A DNA stretch of 64,000 nucleotides from Paracoccus sediminilitoris (GCF_003259195.1 NZ_QJPK01000011.1:62001-126000); one strand, 5' to 3'. Shown: positions 9,208 to 21,538, counted from the stretch's first letter. The notes: a model not told the origin generated them from the sequence alone. Translations and numbers: made by a program.

Positions 9208-9965
9208 TCCGTGACGACGATGCGGGTCTGCCAATCCTGGCAGGCCTGGGTCAGATCGCGGGGCAGGGCCTTGTCGGTGAACAGGCAGTTGACCTGCGAC
9301 AGGCTGGCGATCCGGGCGGGCGCGCTGCGGGTCAGCTTGGAATGGTCGGCCACCAGGAAGGTACGGCGCGACTGGCGCAGGATGGTCTGGCTGACGCCGA
9401 CCTCCTGGATGTCGAAATCCAGCATATCGCCATCGCGGTCCAATGCCGAACAGCCGATCACCGCCAGGTCGAACTTGAACTGCTGGATGGTCTGCGCGGC
9501 CAGCGATCCGACCAGCCCGCCATCGGACCGCCGCAGGCTGCCACCCGTGACGATGACGTCACAATCGGGGTTGGCGGCCAGAATATTGGCGACGTTGATG
9601 TTGTTCGTGACCACCAGCATGTTGCGATGGCCCAGCAATTCACGGGCCACGGCTTCGGTGCTGGTGCCGATGTTCAAAAACAGCGAGATGTTTTCAGGCA
9701 CCTCGGCGGCGCAGGCGCGGGCGATGCGGGTCTTGGCATCCTGATGCAGCGCGCGGCGATCCTCATAGCCGATATTGGCCACCCCCGAGGACAGGATCGC
9801 ACCGCCATGCACGCGTTCCAGGCGTCCGGTATCGGCCAGTTCCGACAGGTCGCGTCGGATGGTCTGCAGCGTGACGCCGAAATGATCGGCCAAACCCTCG
9901 ACCGTGACCTTGCCGTCGCGGCGCGCAATTTCGAGGATCTGGGGCTGGCGAAAACTCTGCGACAT
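9204..9965 (-). CDS. glpR: DeoR-family repressor, GlpR type
   Basis: 253 aa from ATG 9965, with AAAAAAGGACG upstream; the open frame extends 31 codons further without a ribosome site. The N-terminal DeoR helix-turn-helix covers about residues 6-55 (HFGVTLQTIRRDLSELADTGR followed by RVHGGA). The C-terminal sugar-phosphate sensor has FLNIGTSTEAVARELL and the VADHSKLTRSAPARIASL motif. It lies head-to-head with glpD and the glycerol ABC operon, so it most likely represses glycerol uptake and catabolism until glycerol 3-phosphate binds. Confidence 0.9.
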   Translation of the reverse strand: MSQSFRQPQILEIARRDGKVTVEGLADHFGVTLQTIRRDLSELADTGRLERVHGGAILSSGVANIGYEDRRALHQDAKTRIARACAAEVPENISLFLNIGTSTEAVARELLGHRNMLVVTNNINVANILAANPDCDVIVTGGSLRRSDGGLVGSLAAQTIQQFKFDLAVIGCSALDRDGDMLDFDIQEVGVSQTILRQSRRTFLVADHSKLTRSAPARIASLSQVNCLFTDKALPRDLTQACQDWQTRIVVTD

Positions 9966-10017
9966 CCTGCGTCCTTTTTTCAAAGATGTGCCATGCGCGC
10001 ATCGATCAGACAAGATG

Positions 10018-10163
10018 TTCGTTTTCTTGCGCTTTGTGCAATATGGCAAGGGGGTCACAGGTGATATCGGGCACTGGGTGGACGAATAAACGGCATATGC
10101 TGTGACCTAACCAGTGCAAAATATTGAAAAAGTGAACTATTCCTAAATGAAAAGAAACGAAAA
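10018..10163. promoter_or_regulatory. Candidate GlpR operator half-sites in the glpR-glpD gap
   Basis: TTCGTTTTCTT at 10018-10028 and, in reverse, TTTTCGTTTCTTTTC (plus strand 10149-10163) share the TTCGTTT core seen in GlpR operators. They lie in the AT-richer gap between the divergent genes, one near each. The assignment is by resemblance only. Confidence 0.4.
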
Positions 10164-10233
10164 TTAGGGGCTTTCTTTTTTGTGCGCTTCGGTTCAGAAC
10201 TTGGGGGACGCAAGACGTGGAAAGGAATGCCCC

Positions 10234-11829
10234 TTGTCCGACAGCAGCACCCCGGATCTTGTCGATCTGTTCGTGATCGGCGGCGGCATCAACGGCTGTG
10301 GCATTGCACGCGATGCGGCCGGGCGCGGTCTGTCTGTGACCTTGGCCGAGATGGGCGATCTGGCGCAGGCGACGTCGTCATCCTCGACCAAGCTGTTCCA
10401 CGGCGGGCTGCGCTATCTGGAATATTTCGAGTTCCGCCTGGTCCGCGAGGCGCTGATCGAGCGCGAGGTCCTGCTGCAGGCCATGCCCCATATCAGCTGG
10501 CCGATGCGCTTCGTGCTGCCCTGGCATCCCGACATGCGCTTCGAATCCGATACGCCGACCTCGAAGCTGCTGGGGATGGTGATGCCCTGGATGAAGGGTC
10601 GCCGGCCGTCCTGGCTGATCCGTCTGGGGCTGTTCATGTATGACAACCTGGGCGGTCGCAAGATCCTGCCCGGCACGCGGACCCTGTCGCTGGACGGCAC
10701 GCCCGAGGGCGCTCCGCTGCAGGACCGCTTTCACCACGCCTATGAATATTCCGATTGCTGGGTCGAGGATTCGCGCCTGGTCGTCCTGAACGCCCGCGAC
10801 GCCGAGGCGCGCGGCGCCTGGATCATGACGCGGACCAAGGTCGTGTCCGCCGACCGTCATGCCGATCATTGGGTGGTCACCGTCGAGGGTCCCGACGGGC
10901 AGCGCCGGACCCATTGCGCCCGGATGCTCATCAATGCGGGCGGGCCTTGGGTCGGCGACATCATCCAAGGCAAGATCCGCCTGAATTCCTCCGAGGGGGT
11001 GCGCCTGGTGCGCGGGTCCCATATCGTGACGCGCAAGCTCTATGATCACGACAAATGCTATTTCTTCCAGGGAACGGATGGCCGGATCATCTTTGCCATC
11101 CCCTATGAAACCGACTTCACGCTGATCGGCACCACCGATGCCGAACATCACGACCCGTCGGTCAAGCCCGAATGCACCCCTGAGGAGCGCGACTATCTGC
11201 TGAACTTCGCCAACCAGTATTTCCGCCGGCAGCTGTCGGCGGATGACGTGGTCTGGTCCTATTCGGGGGTCCGTCCGCTCTATGACGACGGCGCGCAAAG
11301 CGCGACGGCGGCCACGCGGGACTATACGCTGAAGGTGGACAGCGACGGCGGCGCGCCGGTGCTGAACGTGTTCGGAGGCAAGATCACCACCTATCGCCGC
11401 CTGGCGGAATCGGCGCTGGAAAAGATCGGCGGGCATTTCGACGGATTGTCAGGCCCCTGGACGCGGGGCGTCGCCCTGCCGGGGGGCGATTTTCCGGTGG
11501 ATGGGGTCGCCGATCTGGTGGCCTCGCTGCGCCGGGCGCATCCGTTCCTGACGGATCGTTGGGCGCTGCGTCTGGTCCGCGCCTATGGCCGCGAGGCGTC
11601 CGAGATCCTGAACGGTGCCATCACCGCCGCGGATCTGGGCGTCGATTTCGGCGCGACCCTGACCGAGGCCGAAGTGATCTGGCTGATGGACCGCGAATAT
11701 GCCACCTGCGCCGCCGACGTGATCTGGCGCCGCAGCAAGCTGGGCCTGCACATGTCCGAGGCGCAGGTCCGGATACTGGATGAATGGATAAGAGCCCGCA
11801 CGGGCCACATGGTCGCCGCCGCACCATAA
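10234..11829 (+). CDS. glpD: Glycerol-3-phosphate dehydrogenase (FAD, aerobic)
   Basis: 531 aa. I place the start at TTG 10234 because AAAGGA lies 7 bases upstream and the usual short N-terminus follows; an ATG in that stretch is out of frame. FAD-binding DLFVIGGGINGCGIARDAAG (about 11-30) and the GlpD signature SSSSTKLFHGGLRYLE (about 47-62) are clear, and GGKITTYRRLAE near residue 390 is also conserved. It oxidises glycerol 3-phosphate to dihydroxyacetone phosphate and feeds electrons to ubiquinone at the membrane. It heads the rightward glycerol operon, 29 bases before glpS. Confidence 0.95.
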   Translation: MSDSSTPDLVDLFVIGGGINGCGIARDAAGRGLSVTLAEMGDLAQATSSSSTKLFHGGLRYLEYFEFRLVREALIEREVLLQAMPHISWPMRFVLPWHPDMRFESDTPTSKLLGMVMPWMKGRRPSWLIRLGLFMYDNLGGRKILPGTRTLSLDGTPEGAPLQDRFHHAYEYSDCWVEDSRLVVLNARDAEARGAWIMTRTKVVSADRHADHWVVTVEGPDGQRRTHCARMLINAGGPWVGDIIQGKIRLNSSEGVRLVRGSHIVTRKLYDHDKCYFFQGTDGRIIFAIPYETDFTLIGTTDAEHHDPSVKPECTPEERDYLLNFANQYFRRQLSADDVVWSYSGVRPLYDDGAQSATAATRDYTLKVDSDGGAPVLNVFGGKITTYRRLAESALEKIGGHFDGLSGPWTRGVALPGGDFPVDGVADLVASLRRAHPFLTDRWALRLVRAYGREASEILNGAITAADLGVDFGATLTEAEVIWLMDREYATCAADVIWRRSKLGLHMSEAQVRILDEWIRARTGHMVAAAP

Positions 11830-11858
11830 GCGACGCGTCCTTGGGAGGGGAACAAGAC

Positions 11859-12944
11859 ATGACTTTGGAACTGAAAGGCGTCAGCAAGATCGTCGAGGGG
11901 CAGGTGCATATCCACCCCACCGATCTGACGCTGGAACGCGGCACCATGAACGTGCTCTTGGGACCGACGCTATCGGGCAAGACCTCGCTGATGCGCCTGA
12001 TGGCCGGGCTGGACAAGCCGGCCGCGGGGCGCATCTTCTGGAACGACAAGGATGTCACCGGCATGCGGGTGCAGGATCGCCAGGTGGCGATGGTGTATCA
12101 GCAATTCGTCAACTATCCGGCGATGACGGTCTTCGACAACATCGCCTCGCCCCTGCGGCTGATGGGTGTGGACGCGGCCCAGATCGACGTCCGCGTGCGC
12201 GAAACCGCCGATATGATGAAACTGACGCCGATGCTGCAGCGCAAGCCGCTGGAACTGTCGGGTGGCCAGCAGCAGCGCTGCGCCCTGGCGCGGGCGCTGG
12301 TCAAGAATGCCGGGCTGGTCCTGCTGGACGAACCGCTGGCGAACCTGGACTACAAGCTGCGTGAGGAGTTGCGCGTCGAGATCCCGCGCATCTTCGAGGC
12401 CTCGGGTGCGATCTTCGTCTATGCCACGACCGAACCCGAAGAAGCCCTGCTGCTGGGCGGCAACACCGCCACCCTGTGGGAAGGCCGCGTCACGCAATTC
12501 GGGCCGACGCCCCATGTCTATCGCCAGCCGTCATCGGCGACGACGGCGCGGGTGTTTTCCGATCCGCCGATGAATTTCGTCGGCATGGACAAGCGCGGCG
12601 GCCGTCTTTCCTTTGATGGCGAGCAGGCTGCCGATGCGGGGGTGCTGTCGGGCCTGTCCGACGGGCGATATCAGGCGGGCTTCCGGCCCAACCACCTGCA
12701 TTTGTCCCAGCCTTCGGATGATGCGCTGCGCTTTGACGCCACGCTGGTCGTGACCGAGCTGACCGGGTCCGAGACCTTTGTCCACCTGCACCACCACGGG
12801 CAGCGGTGGGTCGGCCTGATCCATGGCATCCACGACCTGCCCCTGGGCCGGACCCTGCCTGTCTGGCTGGACCCCCGCCATGTCTATGTCTTCGCCGAGG
12901 ATGGCCGCCTGGTCACCCCCGCCGCCTATGCAACCGCAGCCTGA
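11859..12944 (+). CDS. glpS: Glycerol ABC transporter ATP-binding subunit GlpS
   Basis: 361 aa from ATG 11859, with GGGAGGGG just upstream. Walker A is GPTLSGKTS (about 33-41), the Q-loop YQQFVNYPAM, the signature LSGGQQQRCALARAL is canonical, and Walker B is LLDEPLANLD. The switch region reads YATTEPEEAL where canonical subunits have the T-H-D of VTHDQ-EA, so the H-loop histidine is missing. The partner GlpT has the opposite pattern. A C-terminal OB-type domain follows. Known in Rhizobium leguminosarum as part of the GlpSTPQUV glycerol importer. Confidence 0.92.
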   Translation: MTLELKGVSKIVEGQVHIHPTDLTLERGTMNVLLGPTLSGKTSLMRLMAGLDKPAAGRIFWNDKDVTGMRVQDRQVAMVYQQFVNYPAMTVFDNIASPLRLMGVDAAQIDVRVRETADMMKLTPMLQRKPLELSGGQQQRCALARALVKNAGLVLLDEPLANLDYKLREELRVEIPRIFEASGAIFVYATTEPEEALLLGGNTATLWEGRVTQFGPTPHVYRQPSSATTARVFSDPPMNFVGMDKRGGRLSFDGEQAADAGVLSGLSDGRYQAGFRPNHLHLSQPSDDALRFDATLVVTELTGSETFVHLHHHGQRWVGLIHGIHDLPLGRTLPVWLDPRHVYVFAEDGRLVTPAAYATAA

Positions 12945-12959
12945 GGGGGGACCGCGACG

Positions 12960-14030
12960 ATGGCCAAGATCACGCTTGAAAACCTGGCGCATTCCTATCT
13001 GCCGAACCCGCAGTCGGAAGACGATTACGCATTGAAACAGCTGGACCATGACTGGGATGACGGGGCGGCCTATGCGCTGCTGGGGTCGTCGGGTTGCGGG
13101 AAATCGACGCTGCTGAACATCATTTCGGGGCTGCTGATCCCCAGCCAGGGTCGCATCCTGTTCGACGGTCAGGACGTGACCCGCGCCCCCACGGCGGAAC
13201 GCAACATTGCGCAGGTCTTTCAGTTTCCGGTCGTCTACGACACCATGACCGTGCGCGACAACTTGGCCTTCCCGCTGCGCAACCGCGGCCGGGACGAGGC
13301 CTATGTCGCCGAACGCGTGAACGAGATCGCCCGCATGATCGGCATGGAGCACATGCTGTCGCGCAAGGCCCAGGGCCTGACCGCCGATGCCAAGCAGAAG
13401 ATCAGCCTGGGGCGCGGCATGGTCCGCAAGGACGTGAACGCGCTGCTGTTCGACGAACCGCTGACGGTGATCGACCCGCACATGAAGTGGGAGCTGCGCA
13501 CCCAGCTGAAGAAGCTGCACCATGATTTCGGTCACACGATGATTTATGTCACCCATGACCAGACCGAGGCGCTGACCTTCGCCGACAAGGTCGTGGTCAT
13601 GTATGACGGCCGCGTCGTCCAGATCGGCACCCCCGAGGAACTGTTCGAACGTCCCGAACACACTTTCGTCGGCTATTTCATCGGATCGCCCGGCATGAAC
13701 CTGCTGCCTGCCAAGATCGACGGCCGGCAGGCGCTGGTGCCGGGCGGCACGACACCCCTGGTGCAGGGCTACGGCCCCGTCTCCGGGAACGTCCAGCTGG
13801 GCATCCGCCCCGAACATATCCGCCTGTCGTCGGATCAAGGGCTGCCCGTCACCATCCGCCGGATCGAGGATGTGGGCCGCCACAAGATCATCCGCGCCGA
13901 TCTGATGGGCCACGAGATCAACATCATCGCCCCCGAGGACCAGCCGATCGGGCCGGACATGACCCGCGCGGTCTTTGATCCGGCGCATGTCAATATCTAC
14001 GCCGACGACTGGCGCGTCGCGCCCCTCTAG
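12960..14030 (+). CDS. glpT: Glycerol ABC transporter ATP-binding subunit GlpT
   Basis: 356 aa. Walker A GSSGCGKST (about 42-50), Q-loop FQFPVVYDTM, Walker B LLFDEPLTVIDP and switch histidine in VTHDQTEA (about 197-204) are intact. The ABC signature is strongly altered: LTADAKQKISLGRGM stands where LSGGQ-QR is expected. The C-terminal regulatory region is recognisable at LGIRPEHIRLS. It presumably pairs with GlpS as an asymmetric ATPase dimer. It starts 15 bases after glpS. Confidence 0.92.
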   Translation: MAKITLENLAHSYLPNPQSEDDYALKQLDHDWDDGAAYALLGSSGCGKSTLLNIISGLLIPSQGRILFDGQDVTRAPTAERNIAQVFQFPVVYDTMTVRDNLAFPLRNRGRDEAYVAERVNEIARMIGMEHMLSRKAQGLTADAKQKISLGRGMVRKDVNALLFDEPLTVIDPHMKWELRTQLKKLHHDFGHTMIYVTHDQTEALTFADKVVVMYDGRVVQIGTPEELFERPEHTFVGYFIGSPGMNLLPAKIDGRQALVPGGTTPLVQGYGPVSGNVQLGIRPEHIRLSSDQGLPVTIRRIEDVGRHKIIRADLMGHEINIIAPEDQPIGPDMTRAVFDPAHVNIYADDWRVAPL

Positions 14031-14057
14031 GGGCCGGCAAGGGGAGGGGAAAGAAAA

Positions 14058-14924
<867 letters not shown>

Positions 14925-14927
14925 CCC

Positions 14928-15737
<810 letters not shown>

Positions 15738-15752
15738 GGGGGGAATTGCATC

Positions 15753-16025
15753 ATGTCCTGGATGGCCTGGACCATGCCGACGGCGCTCTTCTTCGCCACC
15801 ATCGCGGTGTTGCTGATCGTCTTCACGATCCTTGCGGTCCGATACCCCGAAACGCCGCGCACCGGCGTCCTGGGGATCGAGACGACGCGCGGCGACCGAC
15901 TGTTCATCACGCTTCTGGGCTCGGCCTTCATCAACCTGGCATGGCTGGGTCTGGTGGGGCTGGCACAGCCTTGGGCGTTGCTGGTCTGCCTGATCTATGC
16001 GGCTGCCGTCTTTCGGTGGGTGTGA
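15753..16025 (+). CDS. glpU: Small membrane protein of the glycerol importer (DUF2160 family, GlpU)
   Basis: 90 aa with two hydrophobic stretches (about residues 9-29 and 52-84) separated by a short polar loop (RYPETPRTGVLGIETTRGDR). Proteins of this family are found between the permease and binding-protein genes of glycerol ABC operons, where they are called GlpU. Their precise role in the transporter is not established; a stabilising or accessory subunit is likely. GGGGG lies upstream of the start. Confidence 0.85.
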   Translation: MSWMAWTMPTALFFATIAVLLIVFTILAVRYPETPRTGVLGIETTRGDRLFITLLGSAFINLAWLGLVGLAQPWALLVCLIYAAAVFRWV

Positions 16026-16102
16026 TCGCGCAGGGCCTGCGGGGGTAAGGATCCCGCCGGTCGACGACAAGAAACTGACAATATCCCAGGGAGGGAAAAC
16101 AC

Positions 16103-17806
16103 ATGAACAGAAGATTGCTATCCACCACTGCCGTGCTGATGGCGCTGACCGGACCAGCATTCGCGGATATGGCAGCCGCCACCAAGTTCCTTGACGCCGA
16201 GATCGGCGACCAGTCGGTCCTGTCGCGTGAAGATCAGGAAGCCGAGATGCAGTGGTTCATCGATGCGGCAGAGCCCCTGAAGGGCATGTCTATCAACGTG
16301 GTTTCGGAAACGATCACTACCCACGAATATGAAAGCCGCGTCCTGGCGCCCGCCTTCACCGCCATCACCGGCATCGAGGTCACCCACGACCTGATCGGCG
16401 AGGGCGACGTCGTCGAAAAGCTGCAGACCCAGATGCAGACCGGCGAGAACGTCTATGACATGTATATCAACGATGCCGACCTGATCGGGACGCATTGGCG
16501 CTATCAGCAGGCCCGCAACATCACCGACTGGATGGCCGAAGAGGGCAAGGACTTCACCAACCCCGATCTGGATCTGGACGATTTCATCGGTCTGGCATCG
16601 GCGACCGGCCCCGACGACAAGCTGTACCAGTTGCCCGTCCAGCAGTTCGCGAACCTCTACTGGTTCCGCCACGATTGGTTCACCGATCCCGACATCATGG
16701 CCGAATTCCGCGCCGAATACGGCTACGACCTGGGCGTTCCGGTCAACTGGTCGGCCTATGAGGACATCGCCAAGTTCTTCACCGGCCGCGAGATCGACGG
16801 CCAGGAAGTCTTCGGCAACATGGACTACGGCAAGAAGGATCCGTCGCTCGGCTGGCGCTTCACCGATGCGTGGATGTCCATGGCCGGGATGGGCGACAAG
16901 GGTGAACCCAACGGCTTCCCGGTCGATGAATGGGGCATCCGCGTCAATGAAAACTATCAGCCCGTGGGATCGTGCATGGCGCGTGGCGGTGCCACGAACA
17001 GCCCCGCCGCCGTCTATGCCATCGAGAAATACATCGACTGGCTGAAGAACTACACGCCCCCCGCCGCGGCCGGCATGACCTTCAGCGAGGCCGGTCCCGT
17101 CCCCGCGCAGGGCAACATCGCCCAGCAGATGTTCTGGTACACTGCCTTCACCGCCGACATGGTCAAGGAAGGTCTGCCCGTCATGAACGAGGACGGCACG
17201 CCGAAATGGCGCATGGCTCCGTCCCCCTATGGCGCCTATTGGGAAGAGGGCATGAAGGTCGGCTATCAGGATGTGGGTGCCGCCACGCTGATGAAATCGA
17301 CCCCGGTGGATCGTGCGCAGGCTGCATGGCTCTACGCCCAGTTCATCGTGTCCAAGACTGTCGACACCAAGAAAAGCCATGTCGGTCTGACCTTCGTGCG
17401 TGACAGCACCGTCCGCCACGAGAGCTTCACCGAACGTGCGCCGCAACTGGGTGGCCTGGTCGAGTTCTATCGCTCGCCCGACCGCACGCGTTGGTCGGAT
17501 ACCGGTCTGAACGTGCCGGATTATCCGCGCCTGGCGCAGCTGTGGTGGCAGAACATCGGCGATGCATCCTCGGGTGCCAAGACCGCGCAGGAAGCTCTGG
17601 ACGCACTTTGCGAACAGCAGGAATCCGTGCTGGAGCGTCTGGAGCGTTCGGGCGTTCAGGGCGATCTGGGACCGAAGCTGAACGAGCCGCAGGACCCGCA
17701 GGTCTGGCTGGATCAGGAAGGCGCCCCCAAGCCCAAGCTGGAGAACGAAAAGCCCGCTCCGGTCACCATCGCCTATGAAGACCTGATCAAGCGCTGGCAG
17801 GAATAA
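16103..17806 (+). CDS. glpV: Glycerol-binding periplasmic protein GlpV
   Basis: 567 aa, long for a binding protein but normal for this glycerol-specific family. Signal peptide MNRRLLSTTAVLMALTGPAFA with cleavage near AFA-DMA; GGGAGG lies upstream of ATG 16103. The mature protein starts with AAATKFLDAEIGDQSVLSRE, which is conserved in the family. It binds glycerol in the periplasm and delivers it to GlpPQ. A strong intrinsic terminator follows, before glpK. Confidence 0.93.
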   Translation: MNRRLLSTTAVLMALTGPAFADMAAATKFLDAEIGDQSVLSREDQEAEMQWFIDAAEPLKGMSINVVSETITTHEYESRVLAPAFTAITGIEVTHDLIGEGDVVEKLQTQMQTGENVYDMYINDADLIGTHWRYQQARNITDWMAEEGKDFTNPDLDLDDFIGLASATGPDDKLYQLPVQQFANLYWFRHDWFTDPDIMAEFRAEYGYDLGVPVNWSAYEDIAKFFTGREIDGQEVFGNMDYGKKDPSLGWRFTDAWMSMAGMGDKGEPNGFPVDEWGIRVNENYQPVGSCMARGGATNSPAAVYAIEKYIDWLKNYTPPAAAGMTFSEAGPVPAQGNIAQQMFWYTAFTADMVKEGLPVMNEDGTPKWRMAPSPYGAYWEEGMKVGYQDVGAATLMKSTPVDRAQAAWLYAQFIVSKTVDTKKSHVGLTFVRDSTVRHESFTERAPQLGGLVEFYRSPDRTRWSDTGLNVPDYPRLAQLWWQNIGDASSGAKTAQEALDALCEQQESVLERLERSGVQGDLGPKLNEPQDPQVWLDQEGAPKPKLENEKPAPVTIAYEDLIKRWQE

Positions 17807-17825
17807 GCCCGCGCCATGCGAAACG

Positions 17826-17853
17826 GGGGGCGCGGGCAGCCGCGCCCCCTTTT
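17826..17853 (+). terminator. Intrinsic terminator between glpV and glpK
   Basis: GGGGGCGCGG (17826-17835), loop GCAG, CCGCGCCCCC (17840-17849) and then TTTT: a perfect 10-bp GC stem with a T-run, 20 bases after the glpV stop. It would lower glpK transcription relative to the transporter genes, or separate them unless glpK has its own promoter in the 25 bases that remain. Confidence 0.8.
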
Positions 17854-17878
17854 GACACGCCTGACAGGATGAATTGCC

Positions 17879-19357
<1,479 letters not shown>

Positions 19358-19430
19358 CCTGCTTGTCGCGCTTGCCAAGGGGGGCGTTCGTGCGCAACCC
19401 TTGGCATGTGGCGACATGGCAGGACCCAAG

Positions 19431-20507
19431 ATGCAGGATGCACCCCGGATATTGCTGATCGGCGCGGGCCACGCCCATTTGGTCGCCCTTGCCACGATCA
19501 GGCGCCAGATGCCCGATGCGCAGGTCACCCTGATCGACCCGTCCCCCTTTGCCGCCTATTCCGCGATGCTGCCGGGGGTCATCGCGGGACATTATAAGGC
19601 CGCTGATGCGCGCTTTGACCTGGCCCGGATCGCTGCACGGCACGGGGTTCGCCTGGTCACAGGCAAGGTCGACGGCATCGACCCCTTGCATCGGCAGGCC
19701 ACGACGACCGCGGGAAGGATGGGTTTCGACATCGCCTCGATCGATATTGGCATCCAGGGCGCGCTGTCTCAGATCCCCGGTTTCGCCGAACATGCCGTGG
19801 CGGTCAAACCCCTGTCGGCCTTTGCCGATCGTTGGGCGCGCTTTCTGGACAATCCCGGTCCCGTCGCCATCATCGGCGGCGGCGTGGCCGGGGTCGAGCT
19901 GGCCTTGGCCGCGGCCTATCGCATCGGTCCCCATGTCACGCTGATCGAATCCGGGCCGCGAATCCTTGGTGAACTGCCGCCCGCGTCACGCCGCATGCTG
20001 CTGGAAACGCTGGCCGACCGGCAGGTGACGGTCCACATCAAATCCCAGGTCGCCTGCATCCTGCCCGAGGATGTGATCCTGACCGACCGCACCCGCATCG
20101 CCAGCGACCTGACCATCGCGGCGGCGGGGGGGCGGCCCGCTCCGTGGCTTGCGCGCTGCCTGCCCTGCGATGCCAAGGGCTTCGTCTCCGTCGGACCGGA
20201 CCTGCAGGTTCAGGGTCACGCGGGCATCTTCGCGGTCGGCGACTGCGCCGTCATCATCGATGCACCACGTCCTAGGGCAGGTGTTCACGCGGTCCGGCAA
20301 GGGCCTGTTCTGGCCCAGAACATCCTGGCCCTGCTGTTGGACAAGCCGCTGCTGGCGCACAAGCCGCAGCGACATCACCTGAAGATCGTCTCGCTTGGCG
20401 GCAAGTCGGGGCTGGCCCTGTGGCGCGGTCTGCATGTCGCGGGGCCTTGGGTCTGGCGGTGGAAGGACCGGATCGACCGCCGCTTCATGGCGCGCACCGG
20501 CCGCTAG
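19431..20507 (+). CDS. FAD-dependent oxidoreductase resembling the N-terminal domain of fused SelD proteins
   Basis: 358 aa from ATG 19431 (AGGA six bases upstream; in-frame ATGs at 19401 and 19416 are alternatives). Two dinucleotide-binding folds: RILLIGAGHAHLVALATI (about 6-23) and GPVAIIGGGVAGVELALAAA (about 143-162), with the FAD-proximal GIFAVGDCAVI near residue 265. The sequence AYSAMLPGVIAGHY is the hallmark of the NADH-dehydrogenase-like subfamily found as a stand-alone protein or fused to selenide,water dikinase. No SelD domain follows here. Electron acceptor and role are unknown. Confidence 0.8.
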   Translation: MQDAPRILLIGAGHAHLVALATIRRQMPDAQVTLIDPSPFAAYSAMLPGVIAGHYKAADARFDLARIAARHGVRLVTGKVDGIDPLHRQATTTAGRMGFDIASIDIGIQGALSQIPGFAEHAVAVKPLSAFADRWARFLDNPGPVAIIGGGVAGVELALAAAYRIGPHVTLIESGPRILGELPPASRRMLLETLADRQVTVHIKSQVACILPEDVILTDRTRIASDLTIAAAGGRPAPWLARCLPCDAKGFVSVGPDLQVQGHAGIFAVGDCAVIIDAPRPRAGVHAVRQGPVLAQNILALLLDKPLLAHKPQRHHLKIVSLGGKSGLALWRGLHVAGPWVWRWKDRIDRRFMARTGR

Positions 20508-21439
20508 GACCCGCAGCGGCCCGCGCCGGGGATGATCTGCGACAGGATCGGATAGTGATCGCTTGGCCATTCCCCCGCGAAACGCTTGCGGATCGCGACG
20601 GGTCGCGCCGGCATGGCCGTTCCGCAATCATGCATGACGTGATCGATCGCGCCGAAAAGGTTCAGCCCCCGGTTCAGGTGATAGGTCGCCCCCCGGACAG
20701 GCGTCAGGGCCAGCCCGGCCTGTTTCAGGATGTCGACGGTCTGCGACCCGGCCATGGCGTTCAGATCACCTGCCAGCACGACATGTTCGCCCGCCCCGGT
20801 CCAGGCCGCGACCCTGTCGCGGACCAGCTGCGCCGAACGCAGGCGGTTCTGCCCGCTGCCATAGTCGAAATGCACATTCACCACCCGCAGATCCCGTCCG
20901 CTGCGTCGGTCGTTGAACCGCGCCCACGAGGCAAAGGCCGGATAGGACCCGTTGAAGGTGCGCGAATAGATCACCTCGGGCGTTTCGGAAAAGAAGAACC
21001 AGCCCTGGTCCATCAGCTCCAGACGCTTTGGACGATAAAAGATCGGTTGCGTCGACGGAAAGCTGCGCGAGTCGCCGGTCGCGGCGGCGCGATAATCCGG
21101 CATGGCATCCAGCAGGGCATCGCGCGCCAGGTTCAGCGCCCCGTCATCGCCGTGGCGAAAGCTTTCCATTTCCTGAAAGGCGATGATGTCCGCACCAAGG
21201 CTGGCCAGCGCCTGGATCATGGCAGGCTTGCGGCGGTCCCAATCGGCCACCGACCAGGCGCCGTCGGGCTTGTCCAGCAGGATGTAATGCACGTTGAAGC
21301 TGGCCAGCCGCAGATCCTGCGGCCCCGCTTCACCAAGCGCCTGCGCCCCCGATCCGCGCCCGTTCCACAGATGCACGGCCCCGACCGCCAGCACCAGCAG
21401 CAGCATGACCAGTCCTGCAATTCGTCCTGCCTTGCGCAT
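20504..21439 (-). CDS. Endonuclease/exonuclease/phosphatase (EEP) family protein, membrane-anchored
   Basis: 311 aa with an N-terminal hydrophobic anchor or signal (GLVMLLLVLAVGAVHLW, about 9-25). The EEP catalytic set is visible: LASFNVHY (N), AFQEMESF (E), RVVNVHFDY, VVLAGDLNAM (D and N) and the final SDHYPI (D-H). The domain cleaves phosphodiester or phosphomonoester bonds in nucleic acids, sphingomyelin or inositol lipids; the export signal makes an extracytoplasmic target likely. Substrate not assignable. It converges on the preceding oxidoreductase with a 4-base overlap. Confidence 0.85.
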   Translation of the reverse strand: MRKAGRIAGLVMLLLVLAVGAVHLWNGRGSGAQALGEAGPQDLRLASFNVHYILLDKPDGAWSVADWDRRKPAMIQALASLGADIIAFQEMESFRHGDDGALNLARDALLDAMPDYRAAATGDSRSFPSTQPIFYRPKRLELMDQGWFFFSETPEVIYSRTFNGSYPAFASWARFNDRRSGRDLRVVNVHFDYGSGQNRLRSAQLVRDRVAAWTGAGEHVVLAGDLNAMAGSQTVDILKQAGLALTPVRGATYHLNRGLNLFGAIDHVMHDCGTAMPARPVAIRKRFAGEWPSDHYPILSQIIPGAGRCGS

Positions 21440-21538
21440 TCGCGTCGTCCCGGCCCTGCCATCAGGGCGTGCGGGTGGTTGACCCTGCCGGACAGCAGGT
21501 TAAAGCAACCGCTTCTTCATGATAGGCAGGAACGGAAC

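Noticed and set aside
20420..21538. Long N-terminal extension of the nucleoside hydrolase frame
   Set aside because: The extension is antisense to the EEP-family gene, and a strong ribosome site fixes the start at 21539.
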